A stretch of DNA of 37,446 nt from Candidatus Burkholderia verschuerenii (GCF_001189365.1 NZ_LFJJ01000031.1:1-37446); one strand, 5' to 3'. Positions 25,907-34,451 are shown, counted from the stretch's first letter. The notes: generated by a model not told the origin, from the letters alone. A program made the numbers and translations.

Positions 25907-26239
25907 CAGCAACCTGAAACGCGAGCCACGTCCCGGAGACCCAAACCCTTGCCAGGCCTACGTTTCCGGGGAAATGGTCCCGAACCGACAGGGGCACGCT
26001 GTCAGCGAGCTTACTCCGACTCGTACCCCAAATCAGCGCTACGCACGGTAATTTACACAAACTTTCGTCCACCCGCGTCGAAGAAGGCGAAGAACCATCC
26101 GAAAAATGCGGCGAACGAAATTACGGGGAGATTTCGTCCGTTTCGTATTCTGTCGGCATGCACTTCTTTCATCTCGCCGCGAGCAACTGTTGCGAGAAAG
26201 CCGCAGTACCGGGTAGCAACGACCGTTCCCGACCCTCGT
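25907..26239. other. Intergenic stretch, no gene recognised
   Basis: Moderately AT-richer sequence between the SYLF promoter and the end of the next minus-strand gene. Frames crossing it have no domain, no conserved start and no ribosome site. No repeat or strong hairpin was seen. Confidence 0.5.
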
Positions 26240-26719
26240 TTAAGGATGGCTCGTCGTTTTTACTTTGGTCGAAGGAGAGGGCGCGGCGGAACTTGGACGT
26301 TCCGGCCGCCTGAGCGCGCGCCGGATGCCGCCGATCAGCATGCCGACGAACAGCAGGAAGATCGCGGGCACGATCCAGTAGCCGACGAACGCGTGCCACA
26401 GGTAATCGGCGAGCGTCGCCTTGCGATGCGCGTATTCGTCGATCGCTTCCTGATGCTTGCGTTCGTTGGCGGCGAGGACATCGGCGGGACAGCCGGCGGC
26501 GCGGGCCGTTTCAGGCGCGCCGTAACAGCGCGATGCCGCGCCGGCCGCGCGCTGGGCATCGGTCATGTCCCAGGTGGACAGCGACTTTTCGAGGTCGTCG
26601 CTGTTGTAGGCCATCTCGTCGCGTACTTCGTTCATCGCGACGATCATCACCGGCACGAGCCAGAACGTGATCGTGACGAGCCACCGCTTGAACCAGCGGT
26701 TCTTTTGTCTCCATGCCAT
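26240..26719 (-). CDS. Hypothetical two-helix membrane protein
   Basis: A 159-residue protein I do not recognise. It starts MAWRQKNRWFKRW, then has one membrane helix (about 13-33), a hydrophilic central part (about 35-110) with two cysteines (RCYGAPE and AAGCPAD) that could form a disulphide, a second helix (about 115-140), and a basic, proline-rich tail. The predicted layout is N-in, periplasmic loop, C-in. The ATG at 26719 is preferred over 26731 because GGAGG lies five bases before it, inside the longer alternative. It stands alone between the SYLF and PsiF-like genes. Confidence 0.65.
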   Translation of the reverse strand: MAWRQKNRWFKRWLVTITFWLVPVMIVAMNEVRDEMAYNSDDLEKSLSTWDMTDAQRAAGAASRCYGAPETARAAGCPADVLAANERKHQEAIDEYAHRKATLADYLWHAFVGYWIVPAIFLLFVGMLIGGIRRALRRPERPSSAAPSPSTKVKTTSHP

Positions 26720-26890
26720 CCGTGCCTCCATGCGCGTATGCGCCGAGCGGGACCAGCGGCGGCCGATGGCAAATTTCTTTGTATTGATGTGGGGGCCGCC
26801 TTCGCGCCATCTTATGAGAAAAAGACGAAGGTGCGAATCACTTGCTTGGTTGCAGTGCAATAACGGCAGGCAGGGATGGTAAAGCCAACA

Positions 26891-26920
26891 CGTGCGCCGC
26901 GCGGATTCGCGCGGCGCACG
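26891..26920 (-). terminator. Hairpin after the PsiF-like gene
   Basis: CGTGCGCCGCGCG pairs perfectly with CGCGCGGCGCACG around a four-base loop, 12 bases past the stop of the minus-strand gene. The T-run after it is poor (GGCTTTA). Confidence 0.6.
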
Positions 26921-26932
26921 AGCAAACCGGGA

Positions 26933-27247
26933 TCAGCCGCCATTGCTGAGGCAACTCTTCATGAACGCCTTGCGGTCATCGCCCTTCTTGCCGGTCGCGT
27001 CCTTGTTGCAGGCGGTCATCTTCTCCTGCTGCGTCATCGGCGCGGCGGCGGGCGCGGACGACAGACACGTCTTCATGAAGGCCTTGCGCTCGTCGCCTTT
27101 CTTGTCGCCTGCCTGCTTGTTGCAGTCGGTCATCTTCGATTGCTGGCTGTTGGCGGCGAGTGCCGGCGTGGCGGCGAAGGCGAGGCCGAGCGTTACGCCG
27201 ACCGTGACGCTCATGGCGCCGAGCAGTGCTCTGGATCGAATGGACAT
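26933..27247 (-). CDS. psiF: PsiF-repeat periplasmic protein
   Basis: A 104-residue exported protein of the PsiF (phosphate-starvation-inducible) family. The signal peptide is clear (MSIRSRALLGAMSVTVGVTL through FAATPALA). Two copies of the PsiF repeat follow: KMTDCNKQAGDKKGDERKAF with MKTCLS, and KMTACNKDATGKKGDDRKAF with MKSCLS, each with two cysteines. Length and repeat number fit the family. The biochemical function is unknown, and no Pho-box was identified upstream. The ATG at 27247 begins the signal peptide; the frame upstream is not conserved. Confidence 0.85.
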   Translation of the reverse strand: MSIRSRALLGAMSVTVGVTLGLAFAATPALAANSQQSKMTDCNKQAGDKKGDERKAFMKTCLSSAPAAAPMTQQEKMTACNKDATGKKGDDRKAFMKSCLSNGG

Positions 27248-27618
27248 GGAAGCGCTCCCTGATGAGTCAAATGATGAGTCGAATGACGGTTGTAGTTGGT
27301 CAGCGAGTATCGATGACGACATCGATCCGCACGAATTCACGGCTCGCGAGCGCATTATGGCAAACCGAATTTGAAAGTAGTGTGCGATAAGGTTAAATCA
27401 GCAGGCCGGATCGCACGAAAGCGAAACAATCGATCGCGCGGCGGGAATGCGCCTTGCAACTGGCTTTCTGCGTGCGCACGTCGCATGCGAATGCAGTGCT
27501 CGGCGCCGTCATGCGGCGGGCGTAGCATCGCCGGTAAAGCAGATTCGGAAACTTCGTGCGGCAATTGCATCGACCGGTCTTTAAGATGCATCGTTCTCAC
27601 TCGATACAGGAGCGTTTC
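27248..27618. other. Divergent intergenic region between two small genes
   Basis: Contains the leaders of the PsiF-like gene (minus) and of the small gene at 27619 (plus). A 12-base tandem near-repeat (GATGAGTCAAAT / GATGAGTCGAAT, 27261-27284) and an inverted repeat ATCGATG-ACGA-CATCGAT (about 27309-27326) are present. No further gene is supported. Confidence 0.5.
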
Positions 27619-27900
27619 ATGTCCACTCCGCTGTCCGATCACTACAAGGGCTTCGAAATCCATGTGCAGGCGCTGCGGCGCGCGAAGGACCGCGACGAAC
27701 CGGCCGATGCGCCGCGCCATTACGACATCATGGTGACGATCGCGCGCAGCTCGAAGGGCGAAAGCAGCCGCTCGGCGATGTTCGGCGTACCCGACCAGGA
27801 ACCGTTCGACAGCCCCATCGACGCGACGCGCGCGGGCATCGACTACGCGCGCGACATCATCGACAAGAAGGTCGACGGGCAATCGGTCGACGATCTGTAA
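27619..27900 (+). CDS. Small conserved-looking hypothetical protein (93 aa)
   Basis: A soluble 93-residue protein, MSTPLSDHYKGFEIHVQALR onward, ending DIIDKKVDGQSVDDL. GGAG lies seven bases before the ATG and codon use matches the neighbours, so it is probably real. It has no membrane segment, signal peptide or metal motif. The pattern of a short strand-rich N-terminal half and a helix (ATRAGIDYARDIIDKK) suggests a small alpha/beta fold. I cannot name the family. It stands alone, followed by a hairpin. Confidence 0.65.
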   Translation: MSTPLSDHYKGFEIHVQALRRAKDRDEPADAPRHYDIMVTIARSSKGESSRSAMFGVPDQEPFDSPIDATRAGIDYARDIIDKKVDGQSVDDL

Positions 27901-27950
27901 GCTCCGCGCGCACTTTCACCTATGCACGCATTCGACGGATTCCTCGAATT

Positions 27951-27973
27951 CCATCGCGCTCCCCGCGCGATGG
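27951..27973 (+). terminator. Hairpin after the 93-aa gene
   Basis: CCATCGCGC-TCCCC-GCGCGATGG is a perfect nine-base-pair stem 50 bases past the stop. No T-run follows. The remaining sequence to 28225 is the leader of the ribose-type operon; no clear promoter or LacI-type operator was found there. Confidence 0.5.
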
Positions 27974-28225
27974 CCTCCGCACACGTGCTTCTACACGTAA
28001 GCCCGATTGACCTGTCACGTCGCACCGACGAGAATCGACGGCGAGCAAACGTTCAATCGCGGTTCAATCGCGCTTTTCAATCGCGCGTGACGAGACTCAT
28101 CGGGCTTGCCGTGCGCATCGACCGTTCAGGCTTGAAGCAGGCTCGAAGAGATTCGCATTTCGCTGCTCGAAGCAATTAAAAGCATTCGCCAGACAACACA
28201 AATCAAAGCACTGGAGGAGATCCGA

Positions 28226-29206
28226 ATGAACAGCAAGATGAACAGCACAAAGCGCCGTCAGGTCGTCAAGGCGGCTGTCGCGCTCGCGGCCATGTCCGTG
28301 CTGCCGCTGTCGTCGTTGTCCGCGTTCGCGCAGGGCAACGCCAAGCCGAAAGTCGCGCTCGTCATGAAGTCGCTCGCCAACGAGTTCTTCCTGACCATGG
28401 AAAACGGCGCGAAGGATTATCAGTCGCACAACACCGGCATGTTCGATCTGATCGCCAACGGCATCAAGGACGAAACCGATACCGCCGCGCAGATCCGCAT
28501 CGTCGAGCAGATGATCGTCTCGAAGGTCGATGCGCTGATCATCGCGCCGGCCGATTCGAAGGCGCTCGTGCCGGTCGTGAAGAAGGCGGCGGACGCGGGC
28601 ATCATCGTCGTTAATATCGATAACCGGCTCGATCAGGACGTGCTCAAGTCGAAGGACCTGAACGTGCCCTTCGTCGGCCCGGACAACAAGAAGGGCGCGC
28701 GCAAGGTCGGCGACTATCTCGCCAAGCGTCTGCAAAAGGGCGATGAAGTGGCGATCGTCGAAGGCGTGACGACCACCACCAATTCGCAGATGCGTAGCGC
28801 CGGCTTCAAGGAGGCGATGGACGCGGCCGGCATGAAGATCGTCGCGTTGCAGTCGGGCGAATGGGAGATCGACAAGGGCAACGCGGTCGCATCCCAGATC
28901 CTGAACGCCAATCCGAACGTCAAGGCCTTGCTGTGCGACAACGACAACATGGCGATCGGCGCCGTGTCGGCGGTGCGCGCGGCGGGCAAGATCCAGGTGG
29001 TCGGCTTCGACAACATCAGCGCGATCAAGCCGATACTCAACGACGGCCGCGTGCTCGCCACCGCCGATCAATACGCCGCGAAGCAGGCGGTGTTCGGCAT
29101 CGACGTCGCGTTGAAAGCGCTCAAGGAGCACAAGAAGCAGGCCGACTTGTCGACGGTCGTGGAAACGCCGGTCGATCTCGTGACCAAGGCGGGCGTCGTC
29201 AAGTAA
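28226..29206 (+). CDS. rbsB: Ribose-type ABC transporter substrate-binding protein
   Basis: A 326-residue periplasmic sugar-binding protein of the RbsB-like (type I periplasmic) group. The signal region is KRRQVVKAAVALAAMSVLPL followed by SSLSAFAQG; the paired arginines hint at Tat export, but Sec is also possible. The mature protein begins AKPKVALVMKSLANEFFLTM, and the ligand-binding features include DALIIAPADSKAL, NIDNRLD and VVGFDNISAIKPIL. GGAGGAG precedes the ATG. It is first in the operon, as in other systems where the binding protein is made in excess. The substrate is probably ribose because of the ribokinase downstream, but related pentoses or polyols cannot be excluded. Confidence 0.88.
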   Translation: MNSKMNSTKRRQVVKAAVALAAMSVLPLSSLSAFAQGNAKPKVALVMKSLANEFFLTMENGAKDYQSHNTGMFDLIANGIKDETDTAAQIRIVEQMIVSKVDALIIAPADSKALVPVVKKAADAGIIVVNIDNRLDQDVLKSKDLNVPFVGPDNKKGARKVGDYLAKRLQKGDEVAIVEGVTTTTNSQMRSAGFKEAMDAAGMKIVALQSGEWEIDKGNAVASQILNANPNVKALLCDNDNMAIGAVSAVRAAGKIQVVGFDNISAIKPILNDGRVLATADQYAAKQAVFGIDVALKALKEHKKQADLSTVVETPVDLVTKAGVVK

Positions 29207-29501
29207 GACGCGCGCAGCCATGCAGCGCGGCGCGCGGGCTTTTCGCTGGGCCCGCCGCGTCGCGCGACGAATGCATAAGCCCGCCATCCGCGCGGGCGCG
29301 ATTCAGGTTTCAGCCAAGGGCCGCAGTGGCAGCGCCGCCGGAGATGGGCAGCATTCAAGTTCCCGGCTGTCTTGCCGATAACTCACGAACGAGCGCGAAA
29401 GTCCGGAGCGCGGAGTGTCCGTGTCCGGCCGATCGCGCGAGGCTCGCCGCGAATGAATCGATGCACCGCGTTCGCGCGAGTCCAACGAGACGACAGCGAG
29501 G
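29207..29501 (+). promoter_or_regulatory. rbsB-rbsA spacer with two GC hairpins
   Basis: A 295-base gap between operon genes carries two stems of the same core: GCGGGC/GCCCGC at 29234-29255 and GCCCGC/GCGGGC at 29279-29297. Such spacers commonly slow decay or cause partial termination, raising binding-protein levels over the membrane components. No T-run is present. Confidence 0.4.
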
Positions 29502-31145
29502 ATGCACGACCAAGTCCTGAATTCCCCCTCCGCCGGAGCGGACCCGCAACACGGCGCGCCGGTGCTGACGGTGAGCGGCGTCGGCAAGACCTATGTCGAA
29601 CCGGTACTGGCAGATGTATCGCTCGGGCTCCACGCGGGCCAGGTCCTCGCCTTGACCGGCGAAAACGGCGCTGGCAAAAGCACCTTGTCGAAGATCATCG
29701 GCGGGCTGGTCGAACCGACCGCCGGCACGATGACGCTCGCCGGCCGCCCGTACGCGCCGCACAGCCGCACCGACGCCGAATCGCACGGCATGCGGATGGT
29801 CATGCAGGAGCTCAATCTGCTGCCGACGCTGTCGGTCGCGGAGAACCTGTTCCTGAACCGCCTGCCGCGTCGCGCGCTCGGCTGGATCGACCGCAAGCGG
29901 CTCGCCGACGACGCGCGTCACGCGATGGCGCAGGTCGGCCTCGACGCGATCGATCCGGACACGCTCGTCGGCAGTCTCGGCATCGGGCATCAGCAGATGG
30001 TGGAAATCGCGCGCAATCTGATCGGCGATTGCCGCGTGCTGATCCTCGACGAACCCACCGCGATGCTCACCGCGCGCGAAGTCGATCTGCTGTTCGAGCA
30101 GATCGCGCGGCTGAAAGCGCGTGGCGTCGCGCTGGTCTATATCTCGCATCGGCTCGAGGAGTTGCGGTGTATCGCGGAGCAGGCGGCGGTGCTGCGCGAC
30201 GGCCGTCTCGTGCACGCCGGCCCGATGGATGCGCTCACCAGCGATCAACTCGTCACGCTGATGGTCGGCCGCGAGATCGGCGAGCGCATCGATCTGGGCG
30301 AGCGCAGGATCGGCGAGGTTGCGTTGAAGGTCGAAGGCATGACGCGTCAGCCGGTCGTGCGCGACGTGTCGTTCCATGTCTGCGCGGGCGAGATTTTCGG
30401 CGTGAGCGGGCTGATCGGCGCGGGCCGCACGGAACTGATGCGCCTGATCTACGGCGCGGATCGCGCGGATACCGGCACGATTTCCATCGCGCGCGATGGC
30501 GGGCCGTTGCGGCCGGTCGGCGTGCAATCGCCGTCGGATGCGGTGAAAAACGGCATCGCGCTGATCACCGAAGACCGCAAGGGCGAAGGCTTGCTGCTGA
30601 GTCGGCCGATCGCCGCTAACGTGTCGCTCGGCAATGTCGGCGCGGTGGCGCGGCACGGCATCGTCGATACGCGGCGCGAGGCGGCGCTCGCGCAACGCCA
30701 GATCGACGCGATGCGGATTCGCACCTCCGGCCCGGCGCAGGCCGTGTCGGAACTGTCGGGCGGCAATCAGCAGAAAGTGGTGATCGGCCGCTGGCTGGCG
30801 CGCGACTGCTCCTTGCTGCTGTTCGACGAACCAACGCGCGGCATCGACGTCGGCGCGAAATTCGACATTTACGGGCTGATGGGCGCGCTCGCCCGCGAGG
30901 GACGCGCGCTGGTCGTCGTGTCGAGCGATTTGCGCGAACTGATGCTGATCTGCGATCGCATCGGCGTGATGTCGGCGGGACGCATGACGGGCGTGTTCGA
31001 TCGCGCCACCTGGACGCAGGACGCGCTGCTCGCCGCCGCCTTCGCGGGTTACGCCAAACGCGAAGCGATGCTGCACGAGCCGCTCGCACCGGATGCAAAA
31101 GCACCGGACAACACGCTGGAAAACGACGGGAGCCGAGAACAATGA
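29502..31145 (+). CDS. rbsA: Ribose-type ABC transporter ATPase (two NBDs)
   Basis: A 547-residue double ATPase that powers sugar import at the inner membrane. The first domain has Walker A GENGAGKST and Walker B LILDEPTAML, with a degenerate signature LGIGHQQMVEIA. The second has a degenerate Walker A (GLIGAGRTEL) but a canonical signature LSGGNQQKV and LLLFDEPTRGID, the usual asymmetric pattern of RbsA/MglA proteins. Its TGA overlaps the permease ATG (ATGA, 31142-31145), so the two are coupled. Confidence 0.93.
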   Translation: MHDQVLNSPSAGADPQHGAPVLTVSGVGKTYVEPVLADVSLGLHAGQVLALTGENGAGKSTLSKIIGGLVEPTAGTMTLAGRPYAPHSRTDAESHGMRMVMQELNLLPTLSVAENLFLNRLPRRALGWIDRKRLADDARHAMAQVGLDAIDPDTLVGSLGIGHQQMVEIARNLIGDCRVLILDEPTAMLTAREVDLLFEQIARLKARGVALVYISHRLEELRCIAEQAAVLRDGRLVHAGPMDALTSDQLVTLMVGREIGERIDLGERRIGEVALKVEGMTRQPVVRDVSFHVCAGEIFGVSGLIGAGRTELMRLIYGADRADTGTISIARDGGPLRPVGVQSPSDAVKNGIALITEDRKGEGLLLSRPIAANVSLGNVGAVARHGIVDTRREAALAQRQIDAMRIRTSGPAQAVSELSGGNQQKVVIGRWLARDCSLLLFDEPTRGIDVGAKFDIYGLMGALAREGRALVVVSSDLRELMLICDRIGVMSAGRMTGVFDRATWTQDALLAAAFAGYAKREAMLHEPLAPDAKAPDNTLENDGSREQ

Positions 31146-32128
31146 GTCAAGCCAACGTTCCCGCCGACGCACCGAAAAGCACGAAAGGCGTCGGCACGCG
31201 GCTGGGGATTTCGAACTATCTGGGCCTGGCGGGCGCGCTCGCCGCGATGATCGCGCTGTTTTCGGTGCTGAGCACGCATTTCCTGACCTACGACACCTTC
31301 AGCACGATCGCGAACCAGATTCCCGATCTCGTGGTGATGTCGGTGGGCATGACCTTCGTGCTGATCATCGCGAGTATCGATTTGTCGGTGGGCTCGGTGC
31401 TGGCGCTGGGCGCGTCGGTGGTGAGCGTCGCGGCGTTGAAGTGGCACTGGCCGGCGTTTCCGTCCGCGCTGCTGGGCGTGGCGGCGGCGCTGACCGGCAC
31501 GCTGACGGGACTGGTGACGGTCGCCTGGCGGATTCCGTCGTTCATCGTGTCGCTCGGCGTGCTGGAAGCGGCGCGCGGCGTGGCCTACCAGATGACCAAT
31601 TCGCGAACCGCGTATATCGGCGATGCCTTCGATTTTCTGTCGGATCCGATCGCCTTCGGCATTTCTCCGGCTTTCTTGATAGCTGTCGCCGTAATGATTA
31701 TTGCGCACCTGGTTTTGACTCGGACGATTTTTGGCCGATATCTGGTAGGTATCGGTACGAACGAGGAAGCGGTCCGGCTCGCGGGGGTGAATCCGCGGCC
31801 GTACAAGGTGATCGTGTTCGCGCTGATGGGTGCGTTGTCGGGGCTGGCCGCGCTGTTTCAGATTTCGCGGCTCGAAGCCGCCGATCCGAATGCCGGCTCG
31901 GGCGTGGAACTCCAGGTCATCGCGGCGGTCGTGATCGGGGGCACCAGTCTGATGGGCGGGCGCGGTTCGGTGATCAGCACGTTTTTCGGCGTGTTGATTA
32001 TCTCGGTGCTCGCGGCGGGGCTGGCGCAGATCGGCGCGAACGAGCCGACCAAGCGCATCATCACGGGCGCGGTCATCGTGGTCGCGGTGGTGCTGGATAC
32101 GTATCGCAGCAGGCGTAAGCGGGGTTGA
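31142..32128 (+). CDS. rbsC: Ribose-type ABC transporter permease
   Basis: A 328-residue inner-membrane permease of the RbsC/BPD-type-2 family with eight to ten helices. The motif NQIPDLVVMSVGMTFVLI and the conserved ASIDLSVGSVLAL loop are visible, as is GGTSLMGGRGSV, the region contacting the ATPase. It works as a homodimer with RbsA and RbsB. The ATG overlaps the end of rbsA by four bases. A 270-base gap before rbsR carries operator-like repeats. Confidence 0.93.
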   Translation: MSQANVPADAPKSTKGVGTRLGISNYLGLAGALAAMIALFSVLSTHFLTYDTFSTIANQIPDLVVMSVGMTFVLIIASIDLSVGSVLALGASVVSVAALKWHWPAFPSALLGVAAALTGTLTGLVTVAWRIPSFIVSLGVLEAARGVAYQMTNSRTAYIGDAFDFLSDPIAFGISPAFLIAVAVMIIAHLVLTRTIFGRYLVGIGTNEEAVRLAGVNPRPYKVIVFALMGALSGLAALFQISRLEAADPNAGSGVELQVIAAVVIGGTSLMGGRGSVISTFFGVLIISVLAAGLAQIGANEPTKRIITGAVIVVAVVLDTYRSRRKRG

Positions 32129-32173
32129 GCACGTTTGAAGCAAATGAACGTGATAAATCAGACACTTGCAGTC

Positions 32174-32193
32174 AAACGTTGGCGGTAACGTTT
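32174..32193 (+). promoter_or_regulatory. Paired LacI-type operator cores before rbsR
   Basis: AAACGTT-GGCGGT-AACGTTT forms a seven-base inverted repeat; each arm contains AACGTT, the central core of many LacI-family operators. The cores are 13 bases apart centre to centre. Placement between rbsC and rbsR suggests self-control of rbsR and rbsK. Nearby, GCGCACGGCCGTGCGC (about 32325-32340) is another perfect palindrome. Confidence 0.5.
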
Positions 32194-32398
32194 CGCACGG
32201 GGCGAAGCGTCGGGTAAGCGGTAGAAGGTGCAGTGAGCGGTAGATAGAGATGGGGCGCGAAGGTTTCGTGCAGCAACATCCGGCAAACATGGAAAACAGC
32301 CGGAGTCGGGGAAGCAGTAAGAAGCGCACGGCCGTGCGCTGCCTCCCGCCTCACCATCCAATAAAAGCAGACAGACCAAAGCGATAGAAGGACGATGT

Positions 32399-33328
32399 AT
32401 GGCGACGATCAAGGACGTGGCAGCCATTGCCGGGGTGTCGTTCACGACGGTATCCCACGTAGTGAACAATTCGAGGCCGGTTTCGGCCGATGTCAGGGCG
32501 AAAGTCGAGCGCGCGATCCGTGAACTGGATTACGTGCCGTCGGCGGTTGCGCGCTCGCTGAAGGCGAAGTCGACCGCGACGATCGGCCTGCTGGTGCCGA
32601 ACGCGACCAACCCGTATTTCGCGGAGCTGGCGCGCGGCGTCGAGGACGGCTGCGCGAAGAACGGCTATTGCCTGTTCTTCTGCAACTCCGACGACGATCC
32701 CGCCAAGCAGCGCAACTACTTGCGCGTGCTGCAGGAAAAGCGCATCGACGGGCTGGTGATCGCCTCCGCCGGCGAGGACGCCGTGCTGGCGCAAAGTCTC
32801 GCCAACGCGCGCGAGCCGCTGGTGATCGTCGATCGGAATATCGAAGGGCTGACCTGCGATCTGGTGCAGATCGACCACGAAAAGGGCGCGTATCTCGCCA
32901 CGCGCCATCTGCTGGAACTCGGGCATTCGCAGATCGGCTGCATCACCGGTCCGGTTGCGACGGCCGTCAGCGCGATGCGCCTGCACGGTTTCATCCGCGC
33001 GATGGCCGAACGCGGCGTCGAGATCGAGCCGAACGCGATCCAGCAGAGCGATTTCTCCGCGACGGGCGGTTACGCGGCCGCGTCGCAACTGTTCGACAGC
33101 ATGAAGCCGACCGCGATTTTCGCCTGCAACGACATGATGGGCATCGGCGCGCTGCGGGCGGCAGCCGAGCGTCATATCAGCGTGCCGGCGGATTGCTCGA
33201 TCATCGGCTTCGACGATGTCGAACTCTCGCGATATACCTACCCGGCGCTCTCGAGCGTGGGACAATCGGTGCGTGCGCTCGGCGAAATGGCCGCACAGAC
33301 GCTGATCGACCGCATCACGGCAAGATGA
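32399..33328 (+). CDS. rbsR: LacI-family regulator RbsR, C-terminus lost by frameshift
   Basis: A ribose-operon-type repressor: N-terminal helix-turn-helix MATIKDVAAIAGVSFTTVSH, hinge YVPSAVARSLKAKSTATIG, and a periplasmic-binding-like effector domain (LLVPNATNPYFAELARGVED to GFDDVELSRYTYPALSSV). The frame ends at TGA 33326-33328 after LIDRITAR (309 residues). A second frame then carries the missing tail to 33432: NGNTRRRVVPPRLVLRESTS, a typical LacI-family ending. Restoring one G in ACGGC at 33317-33321 would give RITGKMNGNTRRR and a 344-residue protein. The lost strand belongs to the C-terminal subdomain, so folding or dimerisation may suffer. AAGGA precedes the ATG. Confidence 0.85.
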   Translation: MATIKDVAAIAGVSFTTVSHVVNNSRPVSADVRAKVERAIRELDYVPSAVARSLKAKSTATIGLLVPNATNPYFAELARGVEDGCAKNGYCLFFCNSDDDPAKQRNYLRVLQEKRIDGLVIASAGEDAVLAQSLANAREPLVIVDRNIEGLTCDLVQIDHEKGAYLATRHLLELGHSQIGCITGPVATAVSAMRLHGFIRAMAERGVEIEPNAIQQSDFSATGGYAAASQLFDSMKPTAIFACNDMMGIGALRAAAERHISVPADCSIIGFDDVELSRYTYPALSSVGQSVRALGEMAAQTLIDRITAR

Positions 33329-33450
33329 ACGGCAATACGCGACGCCGCGTCGTGCCGCCGCGTCTGGTGCTGCGCGAATCGACGTCGGTGGTGCCGGAAA
33401 CGCATCTTACGGTGCGCCTGCCGAGGGAATAACTCAGAAAGGAAGGGTGC

Positions 33451-34353
33451 ATGGGCGACCAAGCGAGCAACGCTAATCCGACCGGCCGCGTCACCGTGGT
33501 GCGCAGTCTCAACATGGATCTGGTCGCACGCGCGCCGCGTCTGCCCAAACCGGGCGAAACGCTGGCGGGGCACGCGTTCGCGCAAGTGCCGGGCGGCAAG
33601 GGCGGCAATCAGGCCGTGGCGGCCGCGCGGCTGGGCGCGCAAGTCGCGATGATCGGCTGTATCGGCGACGATTCGAACGGCGGCATCCTCAAGGCCGCGC
33701 TGGAGCACGAGGGCATCGACTGCGCCGCGCTGATCGTCGTCGACGACGCCAGCCAGAACGCCATCGTGATCGTCGCGGGCAGCAATGCGGAAGTTTCACC
33801 GGCGAGCATCGACGCGCAGGACGCGCTGATCGCCTGCGCCGACGTGATCGTCTGCCAGCTCGAAACGCCGCCGCAGACCGTGCGCGCCGCGCTCGCCGCC
33901 GGACGACGTCTGCAGCGCACGACCATCCTCAATCCCGCGCCCGCCGCGACCAAACTGCCGGTCGACTGGTTTCCGCTGATCGACTACTTGATTCCGAACG
34001 AAATCGAAGCCGCGACGCTCTCCGGCGTGCCGATTGCGACCGTCGACGACGCCCGCCGCGCCGCCGAAATGCTCAAGGCGAAAGGCGCGCGCAACGTGAT
34101 CGTCACGCTGGGCGCGCAGGGCGTGTTCGCGCTGCTCGACGGCGCGGGCGGCAAACACATGCCCGCGCCGAAATCGAACGCCATCGACACCGCCGCCGCC
34201 GGGGACACGTTCATCGGCGGCTTCGCGGCGGAACTGGCGCGCGGCGCGGCCGTCACGGACGCCATCGCGTTCGGCCAGCGCGCGGCGGCAATCGCCGTGA
34301 CGCGCGAGGGCGCGCAGCCGTTCATTCCGCATCGTGGCGAAGTCGCGGTCTGA
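33451..34353 (+). CDS. rbsK: Ribokinase
   Basis: ATP-dependent phosphorylation of ribose to ribose 5-phosphate, PfkB family, cytoplasmic. The 300 residues include the substrate-site GGKGGNQAVAAARLGA, the LNPAPA strand, NEIEAATLSG, and the ATP/anion-hole motif DTAAAGDTFIGGF with the catalytic aspartate. The first strand reads VTVVRSLNMDLV, where ribokinases normally have a glycine (VVGSxNxD); the arginine is unusual and close to the sugar pocket. GGAAGG lies before the ATG. It is last in the operon; no rbsD (ribose pyranase) is present in the window. Confidence 0.92.
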   Translation: MGDQASNANPTGRVTVVRSLNMDLVARAPRLPKPGETLAGHAFAQVPGGKGGNQAVAAARLGAQVAMIGCIGDDSNGGILKAALEHEGIDCAALIVVDDASQNAIVIVAGSNAEVSPASIDAQDALIACADVIVCQLETPPQTVRAALAAGRRLQRTTILNPAPAATKLPVDWFPLIDYLIPNEIEAATLSGVPIATVDDARRAAEMLKAKGARNVIVTLGAQGVFALLDGAGGKHMPAPKSNAIDTAAAGDTFIGGFAAELARGAAVTDAIAFGQRAAAIAVTREGAQPFIPHRGEVAV

Positions 34354-34423
34354 TTCGAATGCGTACTATCGTTCGATTGAAATCGATTCGTCAGCAATTC
34401 ATTAGTCAGACGAAATAAATCGC

Positions 34424-34451
34424 TCAAGTCCCTGTGCGGGCGCGCCGATAA
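34424..34451 (+). promoter_or_regulatory. FliA (sigma-28) promoter of the chemoreceptor gene
   Basis: TCAAGTCC, 12 bases, then GCCGATAA. The -10 is an exact match to the flagellar sigma-28 consensus and the -35 matches the TCAAG form expected in beta-proteobacteria. It lies about 150 bases before the receptor start. An eight-base-pair hairpin (GCGGACGA/TCGTCCGC, 34459-34479) lies just past the predicted start point. Confidence 0.75.

Noticed and set aside
26941-27140. Repeated units suggesting a CRISPR-like or tandem array
   Set aside because: The repetition is the two PsiF protein repeats within a coding frame, not spaced DNA repeats.
29355-31172. 605-codon open frame opposite rbsA
   Set aside because: rbsA has unmistakable Walker and signature motifs; the antisense frame is low-complexity Arg/His/Asp sequence.
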